In this document: piece by piece, positions 1 through 5,263 of the stretch
How the letters are laid out: each line of letters starts with the position of its first letter
Position numbering within the stretch: position 1 is the stretch's first letter
From: CAZZBK01 sp964652155
Lineage (GTDB): Bacteria; Planctomycetota; Planctomycetia; Pirellulales; PNKZ01
Direction of reading: 5' to 3'
Assembly: GCA_964652155.1 (NCBI GenBank)
Contig: CAZZBK010000239.1
Location: 1 to 5,264 of the forward strand
DNA length: 5,264 bases
Translations under genes and position numbers: made by a program
The notes under the pieces: model-generated
Database searches by the model: none
What the model saw: the letters and a program-made list of their open reading frames with translations, nothing else
Told to the model about the DNA's origin: nothing

Positions 1-232
1 ACTTTTTCATCATCGCTTCGCGGCCTTTGCCATCTGCGCCGGGGCCAGCGCCTTTGCCGAACTCGGCTTTCGCGGCGGCTCGTTCGGTGTCGTCGAGCTT
101 GCCATCGCCGTTCTTGTCGAACTTCTTAAGGGCATCTTCACGCGGCGTTTGGGCCACCGAAACGAGCGGCATGGCGGCAATGAGCCCAAGCGATAGCGAC
201 AAGGCCAAGCTCAACGAACGACAAAATAACAT
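1..232 (-). CDS. Secreted EF-hand calcium-binding protein, N-terminal part (runs off left edge)
   Basis: This reading frame opens at ATG 230-232 and stays open to the window edge, giving 77 residues of an incomplete protein. Residues 1-27 form a signal peptide: a short basic start (MLFCR), a long Leu/Ser/Ala hydrophobic core, and a likely cleavage site after SVA, before Q28. A textbook EF-hand loop follows at residues 39-50 (DKNGDGKLDDTE), with Asp, Asn and Asp at positions 1, 3 and 5, Asp at 9 and Glu at 12, so calcium binding is likely. The stretch after it (GKGAGPGADGKG) is Gly/Ala-rich, as in linkers of planctomycete EF-hand proteins, where further loops often follow. A GAGGA Shine-Dalgarno at 240-244, 7 nt upstream, supports this start. 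The protein should be exported to the periplasm or cell surface; its role cannot be told from the part seen. It lies downstream of the hairpin-rich spacer, so it probably has its own promoter. Confidence 0.85.
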   Translation of the reverse strand, partial: MLFCRSLSLALSLSLGLIAAMPLVSVAQTPREDALKKFDKNGDGKLDDTERAAAKAEFGKGAGPGADGKGREAMMKK

Positions 233-239
233 GGCTAAT

Positions 240-244
240 TCCTC
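240..244 (-). promoter_or_regulatory. Ribosome binding site of the EF-hand gene
   Basis: The minus strand reads GAGGA here, followed by 7 nt and then ATG at 232. This is a good match to the anti-Shine-Dalgarno pairing and fixes the start of a gene whose frame is cut by the window edge. Confidence 0.7.
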
Positions 245-356
245 AACAGCGGGGAGTGGGGATGTTCGATTTCGTAGACCCATCATCGCTCAGCGAGCCG
301 TGGGTCTCTGCTACATAAAACGCCGAATGTCGAAAATGGTTTCGTTTTTCTGGCGA

Positions 357-378
357 GATTTGAGCAAATCGTCGATTT
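357..378. repeat. Two overlapping AT-rich palindromes upstream of the EF-hand gene
   Basis: GATTTG-AG-CAAATC (357-370) is a 6-bp stem with a 2-nt centre. It overlaps AAATCG-T-CGATTT (366-378), a second near-perfect palindrome that shares the AAATC arm. The two hairpins could not form at once. On the plus strand a run of five Ts ends the element. It lies about 125-145 bp upstream of the EF-hand start, so it could be an operator or untranslated-leader structure; chance is also possible because the stems are short. Confidence 0.4.
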
Positions 379-409
379 TTCCCCACCCCAAGCACAGGTG
401 GCTCGCTCC

Positions 410-444
410 CATCGCCGGTCCGTCTCGGACCGGTCGTGCACGGC
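410..444. repeat. Hairpin repeat, copy 1 (35 bp, direct repeat)
   Basis: This copy matches 520-554 in the same orientation at 34 of 35 positions; the only difference is base 413 against 523, and 414-444 is a perfect 31-bp match. Inside it is a strong hairpin, CCGGTCCG-TCT-CGGACCGG (415-433), with an 8-bp GC stem and a 3-nt loop, followed by the 8-bp palindrome CGTGCACG (435-442). A repeat with its own internal hairpin in an intergenic spacer looks like a REP-type dispersed palindromic element. Use as a transcription terminator or RNA stabiliser for the kinase transcript is possible, although no T-run follows. Confidence 0.85.
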
Positions 445-497
445 TCGACCTGGCCTGACGCTTCGGAGGTCGACCCATCCGGTCCCAAAGGAACCGG
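445..497. repeat. Two further inverted repeats between the hairpin copies
   Basis: Directly next to copy 1, TCGACCT (445-451) pairs with AGGTCGA (467-473) around a 15-nt loop. Next, CCGGT-c-CC-AAA-GG-a-ACCGG (479-497) forms a stem with one C/A mismatch and an AAA loop. The second stem has the same CCGGT/ACCGG ends as the main repeat, so it may be a diverged relative. Together with the 35-bp copies this makes a run of four hairpins in under 150 bp. Confidence 0.6.
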
Positions 498-519
498 CTC
501 AGGGAGCGTTTCCGGCATG

Positions 520-554
520 CATAGCCGGTCCGTCTCGGACCGGTCGTGCACGGC
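520..554. repeat. Hairpin repeat, copy 2 (35 bp, direct repeat)
   Basis: This is the second copy of the element at 410-444, displaced by exactly 110 bp in the same orientation. Its hairpin occupies 525-543 (8-bp stem, TCT loop) and its CGTGCACG palindrome 545-552. It starts 34 bp downstream of the kinase stop codon. The flanks differ from those of copy 1 beyond the 35-bp core, so the repeat unit has sharp borders. Confidence 0.85.
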
Positions 555-556
555 GA

Positions 557-585
557 GTGCCCCCGTACGCTCTCCAATGGGGCAC
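557..585 (-). terminator. Possible hairpin terminator just after the kinase gene
   Basis: GTGCCCC (557-563) and GGGGCAC (579-585) can pair as a 7-bp GC-rich stem around a 15-nt loop, starting only 2 nt past the kinase stop codon. No U-run follows on the minus strand, so it is not a classic intrinsic terminator. It could act together with the hairpin repeats beyond it to end or protect the kinase mRNA. Confidence 0.35.
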
Positions 586-587
586 CG

Positions 588-1586
588 CTAGTCGAGCCCC
601 CAGCTCATCGTGAGCAGCTCGATGTCGATCAGCCGACGGATCACTTCGGCGGGCGAGCCGGGCCGACGCTCGGGCGTTTTGGCCAGCAGTTGATGAACCA
701 ATTCCGCCAACTCCTTGGGCACGCTGGGCGTTAAGATCCGCAGCGGCGTTGGAATCGCGGAGCGATGTTCTTCGACTAACTTGGCCAAGTCATCGGAGCG
801 AAACGGCAGCCGCCCACTGAGCGACTCGTAGAGGGTCACCCCAAGGCTGTACAGATCGCTCCGCACGTCACGCCGCAGCCGCGAGCTGAAGGTCTCGGGG
901 GCCGAGTACGCCAGCGAACCGACCACGCACTCCTGCTCGCTGCGCGTCTCCTCGTCGGCTCGTCGAGCAAAGCCCAGATCGAGCAGCGTCACGTGTCCGC
1001 TCGTGCCGACATGAATGTTCGCGGGCTTTACGTCTCCATGCTGCCAACCGGCGAGGAACAGCACATCGAGCGCCTCGGCCACTTGTCGCCCCAGCCACGC
1101 GACCGTGGGCACGTCGACTCGACCGCGCTGCAATTGCTCGGCGAGCGTTTCTCCCGAGAGCCACGGAAACACGACAAAGTACGGTGGCTCGCCGAGATGG
1201 CTGTCGAGCACGCAGGGCAAGTGCTCGGTCTGCAAGGAGCCAAGCACCTCGGCTTCGCGCCGCAGGGTATCGATTGCCGTGGGGACATTTTCCCAACGGG
1301 GGTGCAATACCTTGATCGCATAACGGGCCGACTCGCGTACCGACGACGCGGCCGGCTTAGCGCGGTAGACCCGGCACAGCGCCCCGTCGGCCACGACCCC
1401 GACGGTCTCCCAACCTCCGAGCCGTGTTGCGTCGGTGGGGACGCTAGCGACATAACGTCGCGACCAGGCTTTGCGTTGCGATGGAGTCAGATACATGCGT
1501 GTCGTGCCGAGAGAGCGTCGCTCGAAAAGGAAGCCGTATCGTTCACCATCGACCAACCACCCTCCCGAGCATTGCCCCGCTAGCAC
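588..1586 (-). CDS. Hanks-type Ser/Thr protein kinase, soluble, kinase domain only
   Basis: This 332-residue protein should transfer phosphate from ATP to Ser/Thr of unknown target proteins. The kinase domain spans about residues 57-325. Visible parts are a loose Gly-rich loop (about 62-75, VGVVADGALCRVYRAK), the ATP lysine K92 in YAIKVL, the helix-C glutamate E111 in RREAEVL, the catalytic loop HGDVKPAN (H183, D185, K188, N190), the metal-binding D203 in LLDLGFA, APE at 229-231, D244 in the SDLYSLG helix, and R308 near the end. All key polar residues are present, so it is probably active. Two variations stand out: HGD replaces HRD, making it a non-RD kinase, and DLG replaces DFG. No transmembrane, PASTA, TPR or other sensor domain follows; about 56 unassigned residues precede the domain. 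The start is GTG at 1584-1586 with no clear Shine-Dalgarno, and an ATG at residue 31 is an alternative. It begins 43 nt after the radical SAM stop, so co-transcription is plausible. Confidence 0.94.
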   Translation of the reverse strand: MLAGQCSGGWLVDGERYGFLFERRSLGTTRMYLTPSQRKAWSRRYVASVPTDATRLGGWETVGVVADGALCRVYRAKPAASSVRESARYAIKVLHPRWENVPTAIDTLRREAEVLGSLQTEHLPCVLDSHLGEPPYFVVFPWLSGETLAEQLQRGRVDVPTVAWLGRQVAEALDVLFLAGWQHGDVKPANIHVGTSGHVTLLDLGFARRADEETRSEQECVVGSLAYSAPETFSSRLRRDVRSDLYSLGVTLYESLSGRLPFRSDDLAKLVEEHRSAIPTPLRILTPSVPKELAELVHQLLAKTPERRPGSPAEVIRRLIDIELLTMSWGLD

Positions 1587-1629
1587 GCAATTTGCCGCAT
1601 CGTCTCGCCTTGATACGCGCTGCCAGCCA

Positions 1630-2961
1630 TCACGAGCCCGCCTCCCCCACTCCCGTCTCCAGTCTCCGGTCTCCAGTCTTCTCCGTCAGCTCAGGCAGCG
1701 CGACGTGCCCTTCGCGATACAGCACGTTATACGCACAGAACGGAATGATATGCCCGCTAGGGAGCACGTGATGCGTGCAGCATTTCATCAGTCGCCGCAC
1801 ATCGAAGTTGTACGCGTCGAGGAACGACGTGATCGTGATCCGCAACACGTCGGCCGGCGTAAGCGTCTCGTTAAGTGCGCGGGTGAAAAAATCCTCGGCC
1901 GCGCTCGCGACGTTGTCTTCCGTCGTCAGCACCGGCAAGCTCGTCAGGTCCACGCCGGACGTGTCGGCCGAGGCACAACTCCCGCCACTACAGCAACCCT
2001 GCCGCCCTAAAAACGTCTCGATCAGCGACCGGGCCTGCACGCGATTGAACACGATGCCGTTGGCGAGCAGATCGAGATGGTTACGCGCGTCGATGAACCG
2101 ATTCAGCGGCACCACGCGTCCGCCGGCGCGATACACATAGCACAAACTGTGACAGTTCGGATGCGCACACGGTAGCGGCATAAAGTCGTCGATCTGAAAT
2201 TGCCCGTCGGTCTGCGCGGCGAGCCCCTTGATCACGTCGGGGAACGTCGCGCGGCGCTCGAGTTGCTCGGGCAACACGTGTCGGCCCGAGTATGTGGCGG
2301 GCTGCAAACTCACCCCCGTGATCCAAGGACGCTCCAGGGCAAAGCGGACGATCGCGCCGAGTTCATCGTCGTTCACGCCCCCTTGCACCGTGACGACGAG
2401 CGTCGTTTTGATGTTTCGTTTGCCCAGCGCTTCGATGGCCCGCAGCTTGATGTCGACGAGCGACTCGCCCCGCAAGGCGAGTGACGTGCTCTCGCGGAAG
2501 CCGTCGAACTGAAAGTACACCTCGACCCGTGGGCCGTAGGACGCGATTGTCTCGACCAGCCCCGCATCTCGGGCCAACCGAATGCCATTGGTGTTAATCA
2601 TCACGATGTCGATCGGCTGCGAGACCGCGTAGGCCAATATCTCGGCGAACTGCGGATGCAGTGTGGGCTCGCCGCCCGACAACTGCACAACCTCGGGGCG
2701 CCCTTCGGTCTGCACCACGCGGTCGATCATCGCGCGGCACTCGTCCAGTGTGCGATGCTTGCCTCCCGGGGCACTGCTGGCAAAGCACATCGGACAGGTC
2801 AGGTTGCAATGATCGGTCAGCTCGACGAGCGCGATGCAGGTGTGTTGCTCGTGTTCGGTACACAGGCCGCAATCGAACGGGCAGCCTTTGTCGGGTTCGA
2901 TGCCCAATTGTGGCGGCAGCTTGCCGGGCAGGCTGAACTCCATGCGGTCGTACATCGTCAC
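1630..2961 (-). CDS. Radical SAM enzyme of the COG1964 / tetraether lipid synthase (Tes)-like group, 5' end probably in the gap
   Basis: The 443 residues seen carry the radical SAM cluster motif C52-x3-C56-x2-C59, with the SAM-binding SGGEPT at 95-100. Several cysteine groups suggest auxiliary Fe-S clusters: C27/C31/C34/C42 before the core (GCPFDCGLC then QHTC), C265/C270/C274, C323/C324/C329, and C394/C395/C409 in a C-terminal CCTHHV...IPFCAYN motif. This layout matches COG1964, once labelled MoaA-like, which includes archaeal MJ0619/Tes; Tes joins lipid tails to make membrane-spanning lipids. A pterin methylation role was also proposed earlier for MJ0619, so the substrate here is uncertain. 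The GTG at 2959-2961 touches the gap. Relatives usually have an extra N-terminal segment with more cysteines, so the true start is probably inside the missing sequence. The last 15 or so codons are made of 7-bp repeats. The kinase gene follows 43 nt downstream. Confidence 0.92.
   Translation of the reverse strand: MTMYDRMEFSLPGKLPPQLGIEPDKGCPFDCGLCTEHEQHTCIALVELTDHCNLTCPMCFASSAPGGKHRTLDECRAMIDRVVQTEGRPEVVQLSGGEPTLHPQFAEILAYAVSQPIDIVMINTNGIRLARDAGLVETIASYGPRVEVYFQFDGFRESTSLALRGESLVDIKLRAIEALGKRNIKTTLVVTVQGGVNDDELGAIVRFALERPWITGVSLQPATYSGRHVLPEQLERRATFPDVIKGLAAQTDGQFQIDDFMPLPCAHPNCHSLCYVYRAGGRVVPLNRFIDARNHLDLLANGIVFNRVQARSLIETFLGRQGCCSGGSCASADTSGVDLTSLPVLTTEDNVASAAEDFFTRALNETLTPADVLRITITSFLDAYNFDVRRLMKCCTHHVLPSGHIIPFCAYNVLYREGHVALPELTEKTGDRRLETGVGEAGS
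1652..1679. repeat. Four tandem 7-bp repeats (ccNgtct) in the 3' end of the radical SAM gene
   Basis: Four consecutive heptamers, cccgtct, ccagtct, ccggtct and ccagtct, lie head to tail and differ only at the third base. They encode the DRRLETGVG-like tail of the radical SAM protein. A 7-bp unit changes frame with each copy, so this is not a protein repeat but a DNA repeat that has entered the coding end. Repeats of this kind are, from general experience, common between genes in planctomycete genomes. Confidence 0.75.
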
Positions 2962-3061
2962 NNNNNNNNNNNNNNNNNNNNNNNNNNNNNNNNNNNNNNN
3001 NNNNNNNNNNNNNNNNNNNNNNNNNNNNNNNNNNNNNNNNNNNNNNNNNNNNNNNNNNNNN
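2962..3061. other. Assembly gap (100 Ns)
   Basis: One hundred unknown bases separate the zinc-ribbon gene from the radical SAM gene. On the high side the zinc-ribbon frame is still open, and on the low side the radical SAM frame is already open. A frame that reads through the Ns and joins the two regions changes to a non-coding frame of the radical SAM gene, so any fused protein is an artefact of the placeholder length. Confidence 0.98.
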
Positions 3062-3454
3062 CGACACGCACGAGATGAAACAACAGACGAACGAACTGCA
3101 CGCGACGCCGAAGCCGATCAGGATGGCCCAGCCGATCCCCAAGCCGCGAAAGACCACCGCGCTGCCGACGCCACACACGCCCGGCAACAGCAGGGCGAAC
3201 GGAATGGCGGTATCTCCCCTCTTGTCACCGATCGCGAGCAAGGCCACGAGTCCGGCCGAGACCGCGATGCCGAGTACGACGATGCCGAAGCGGGCGAGCC
3301 CCGACAAGCCGCTTTGCTTGATCGCTCCACCGGCCGAGCGCGGCGACGCGAACGCCCCCTGTTCGTGCCCGCACTGCGGGCACTTCTCGACACCCGCAGG
3401 TAATTCAGCCGAGCAGGCCGGACAGATCGGTGTGGCGATGATTTCGTCGGACAT
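3062..3454 (-). CDS. Zinc-ribbon membrane protein, C-terminus lost in gap
   Basis: The first 131 residues are visible before the Ns. An N-terminal zinc ribbon has two CxxC knuckles, C11-PA-C14 and C25-PQ-C28, ending in CGHEQG. A short Ser/Gly/Ala linker (about 33-52) leads to three hydrophobic segments at about 55-76, 83-104 and 106-129, the last one rich in Cys (CSSFVCCFISC). It therefore looks like a small inner-membrane protein with a cytoplasmic zinc ribbon, a layout common among uncharacterised bacterial proteins; I do not recognise a named family and infer no reaction. The ATG at 3452-3454 is backed by AGAGG at 3463-3467, 8 nt upstream. The start is 18 nt after the stop of the antitoxin-like gene, so the two are probably one operon. 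The third segment may be the last or more may follow in the gap. Confidence 0.85.
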
Positions 3455-3462
3455 TGGTAAAG

Positions 3463-3467
3463 CCTCT
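3463..3467 (-). promoter_or_regulatory. Ribosome binding site of the zinc-ribbon gene
   Basis: The minus strand reads AGAGG, 8 nt before the ATG at 3454. It sits in the 18-nt space after the preceding gene's TGA (3473-3475), which supports both the start choice and translation from a shared mRNA. Confidence 0.65.
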
Positions 3468-3472
3468 GCACC

Positions 3473-3751
3473 TCAATCGAGATCAAGCTTGAAACTTCGT
3501 CCGACTTTACGGTTTTGCCGAACGTACTCTAGATACTCATCTAACCCTTCGTCGTCACTCCATGAGCCACATGCCTCGCGCAGCCCAGGTGGCAACTGGG
3601 CAATCAGTTCGGGCTCGGTTTGTGCCTCTGAATTCGACACGGCCACGGTCACCACGACGGCTTGACCGTCGGGCACGTTGAGCGGTTGATCGAGCTTGAT
3701 CACGTCACCGTGCACCACGCCACGATACTGAATCGAACTTGAGTCACTCAT
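3473..3751 (-). CDS. DUF104 / AF2212-like small antitoxin-type protein
   Basis: This 92-residue protein begins with a beta-rich segment, about residues 7-37 (YRGVVHGDVIKLDQPLNVPDG then VVVTV), which has the 'xG.v..g.I.l..pl.lp.G..V.V.v' pattern of DUF104 (AF2212-like) antitoxins. Its C-terminal half has GSWSDD (62-67) and a charged helix, LDEYLEYVRQNRK (70-82), like the toxin-binding tails of small VapB-like proteins in planctomycetes and cyanobacteria. The family is linked to type II toxin-antitoxin pairs, usually with PIN-domain toxins. Here the next gene downstream is a zinc-ribbon membrane protein and the upstream gene is metH, so no partner toxin is visible; it may be an orphan antitoxin or have another role. 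The ATG at 3749-3751 is preceded by AGGAG at 3763-3767. The function is inferred from pattern only. Confidence 0.82.
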   Translation of the reverse strand: MSDSSSIQYRGVVHGDVIKLDQPLNVPDGQAVVVTVAVSNSEAQTEPELIAQLPPGLREACGSWSDDEGLDEYLEYVRQNRKVGRSFKLDLD

Positions 3752-3762
3752 GTGATGCGTTT

Positions 3763-3767
3763 CTCCT
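3763..3767 (-). promoter_or_regulatory. Ribosome binding site of the antitoxin-like gene
   Basis: The minus strand reads AGGAG, 11 nt before the ATG at 3751. The spacing is slightly long, but the match is strong and no other in-frame start is nearby, so it supports this start. Confidence 0.65.
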
Positions 3768-3774
3768 ATTCGAT

Positions 3775-3807
3775 CGTTACGCGCTCCGCCCTGCGTCGCG
3801 GCTAACG
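3775..3807. repeat. Imperfect inverted repeat between metH and the antitoxin-like gene
   Basis: CGTTACGCG (3775-3783) can pair with CGCG (3797-3800) and TAACG (3803-3807), leaving a 2-nt bulge and a 13-nt loop. It sits in the 72-bp space after the metH stop. It could help end metH transcription, but no U-run follows on the minus strand, so this is weak. Confidence 0.3.
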
Positions 3808-3823
3808 TACCGATAATGACCCC

Positions 3824-5263
3824 TTACCCATCATAACCCAAATTCGGTGACAACCAGCGCTCGACCTCGGCGACGCTCAGTTGCTTGCGATGAGCATAGT
3901 CCTCGACCTGATCTTTCAACAGCCGATCGACGGCAAAGTACCTCGACTCGGGATGAGCAAAATACCAGCCGCTCACGCTGGCGGCGGGCAGCATGGCGAA
4001 CGACTCGGTCAAGCGAATCTCGGCGTTCTTATCGGCTTGCAGCAGATCAAAAAGCGTCCGCTTCTCGGTATGGTCGGGACAGGCCGGGTAGCCGGGGGCA
4101 GGGCGAATGCCGCGGTAGGCTTCGTCGATGAGTTGCTCGTTGCTCAGCCGCTCGTTGTGTCCGTAGCCCCACTCCTGTCTTGCCCGCTGGTGCAGGTGTT
4201 CGGCGAACGCTTCCGCCAGCCGGTCGGCCAGCGCCTTGACCAAGATCGCCTGGTAATCGTCGTGTTGCCGCTCGAATCGCTTGACCAACTCATCGCAGCC
4301 CAGGCCGGTGGTCACGGCGAACGCGCCGAGGTAATCGCGGCGGTGGCTCTCGATCGGGGCGATGAAGTCGCTCAGGGCGTAGAACACATCCTGGCCCGGT
4401 CGTTGCCATTGCTGCCGGAGCGTGTGGAAGCGACACAACTCGTGTTGCCGCGTGTCGTCGGTGTAGACCGCGATGTCGTCGCCGATGCTGTTGGCGGGCC
4501 AGAAACCGTACACGCCGCGAGCGACGAGCAACTGCCGGTTGACGATCTCGTCGAGCAACGTTTGCGCGTCGTTGAACAGTCGGCTCGCCTCAGCGCCCAC
4601 CGTGGGGTCTTTGAGGATCGCCGGGTATTTGCCCTTGAGCTCCCAGGCCATGAAGAACGGTGACCAATCGATGTACTCGCGCAATGTCGCGAGCGGCACC
4701 TCGACCACGCGGCGACCGGTGAACTCGGGCGTAGGGATATCGACGGTGGCCCAATCGGTCGCCAACTTTTTAGCCCGAGCTTGTGAGAGGGGCACGAGCG
4801 AGGCGTTTGACCGCTGCTGGAAACTCGCCAGCAACTGTTGTTGCTGCGCGCGATTTTTTCGATCGTACTCCGTGCGGCTCTTGGGATTGAGCAGCGCCTC
4901 GACCACGTTCACGCAGCGCGAGGCGTCCATCACGTGGACGGTCGAGTGCCCGTAATGGGGCGCGATCTTGACCGCCGTATGCTTGGCGCTGGTCGTCGCG
5001 CCGCCGATCAATAGCGGCACCTCGACCTGCGAGCGTTCGAGTTCCTTGGCCACATGCACCATTTCGTCGAGGCTGGGTGTGATGAGCCCCGAGAGGCCGA
5101 TGATGTCGACCCCTTCTTTCTTGGCGCGCTCAAGGATCAACTCGCAGGGGACCATCACCCCCATGTCGATGACCTGGTAGTTGTTGCACCCCAGCACGAC
5201 GCCGACGATGTTCTTGCCGATGTCGTGCACGTCCCCCTTGACGGTCGCGAGCAGGATTTTTCC
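3824..5263 (-). CDS. metH: Cobalamin-dependent methionine synthase, C-terminal part (runs off right edge)
   Basis: MetH moves the methyl group of 5-methyltetrahydrofolate to homocysteine through cobalamin, giving methionine in the cytoplasm. The 479 residues seen are about the last 40% of a usual 1,200-residue enzyme. Residues 1-150 are the B12-binding domain: KGDVHDIGKN has the DxHxxG motif with the cobalt-ligating H13, then GLSGLITPSLDEM and IGGATTS, which line the cobalamin tail pocket. Residues about 155-479 are the AdoMet-dependent reactivation domain, with DWSPFF (199-204), the acidic AEAFAEHLH stretch, RPAPGYPACPDHTEK (387-401), and a normal end, WLSPNLGYDG. Spacing from H13 to the RxxxGY arginine is 374 residues, almost the same as in E. 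coli (H759 to R1134). No frameshift or lost key residue is visible. The GTG at 5228-5230 lies inside the DxHxxG motif and is not the start; the folate and homocysteine domains lie beyond the window. Confidence 0.98.
   Translation of the reverse strand, partial: GKILLATVKGDVHDIGKNIVGVVLGCNNYQVIDMGVMVPCELILERAKKEGVDIIGLSGLITPSLDEMVHVAKELERSQVEVPLLIGGATTSAKHTAVKIAPHYGHSTVHVMDASRCVNVVEALLNPKSRTEYDRKNRAQQQQLLASFQQRSNASLVPLSQARAKKLATDWATVDIPTPEFTGRRVVEVPLATLREYIDWSPFFMAWELKGKYPAILKDPTVGAEASRLFNDAQTLLDEIVNRQLLVARGVYGFWPANSIGDDIAVYTDDTRQHELCRFHTLRQQWQRPGQDVFYALSDFIAPIESHRRDYLGAFAVTTGLGCDELVKRFERQHDDYQAILVKALADRLAEAFAEHLHQRARQEWGYGHNERLSNEQLIDEAYRGIRPAPGYPACPDHTEKRTLFDLLQADKNAEIRLTESFAMLPAASVSGWYFAHPESRYFAVDRLLKDQVEDYAHRKQLSVAEVERWLSPNLGYDG

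Larger units (their letters stand above)
233..587. other. Noncoding spacer between EF-hand gene and kinase gene, rich in hairpins
   Basis: About 355 bp lie between the kinase stop and the EF-hand start. Several open frames cross it on both strands, but none looks like a real gene. The two copies of the main repeat are 110 bp apart, which is not a multiple of three, so any frame reads them differently, and none of the peptides resembles a known family. The half nearest the kinase (410-585) holds two copies of a 35-bp hairpin repeat and at least three other inverted repeats. The half nearest the EF-hand gene (233-409) is less GC-rich around 310-380, holds two overlapping palindromes, and should contain that gene's promoter. 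I could not pick convincing -35/-10 boxes. Confidence 0.8.

Noticed and set aside
27..458. Plus-strand open frame of 143 codons
   Set aside because: It is antisense to the EF-hand gene, which has a signal peptide, a perfect calcium loop and a ribosome binding site. The frame then runs through the hairpin repeat and resembles no known protein.
410..554. Possible CRISPR array
   Set aside because: There are only two repeat copies, one 75-bp interval much longer than a normal spacer, and that interval itself contains inverted repeats. No cas genes are seen.
243..613. Several overlapping short frames through the hairpin repeats (243-551 and 311-577 minus, 398-613 plus)
   Set aside because: They read the repeat as GPRRTG-like or AGPSRTGRAR-like peptides in different frames. 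The 110-bp offset breaks frame between copies, so the conservation is at DNA level and not protein level.
993..1583. Plus-strand frame of 196 codons
   Set aside because: It is antisense to the kinase gene, whose catalytic motifs are clear. Long antisense frames are expected in GC-rich DNA.
1471..2010. Plus-strand frame of 179 codons
   Set aside because: It lies opposite the kinase 5' end and the radical SAM 3' end, contains no recognisable domain, and crosses the heptamer repeats.
2594..3454. Single 286-residue minus-strand protein reading through the Ns
   Set aside because: After the gap it continues in the wrong frame of the radical SAM gene. The join depends on the arbitrary 100-N placeholder. 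Only the 3062-3454 part is real.
3775..3807. Intrinsic terminator of metH
   Set aside because: The stem is bulged and no U-run follows on the minus strand. It is kept only as a low-confidence inverted repeat.
3752..3823. Cobalamin or SAM riboswitch next to metH
   Set aside because: The region is downstream of metH and only 72 bp long, with no recognisable B12-box or SAM riboswitch features. The metH leader lies outside the window.
3881..4663. Plus-strand frame of 260 codons
   Set aside because: It is antisense to the well-conserved AdoMet-binding domain of MetH and has no family resemblance.
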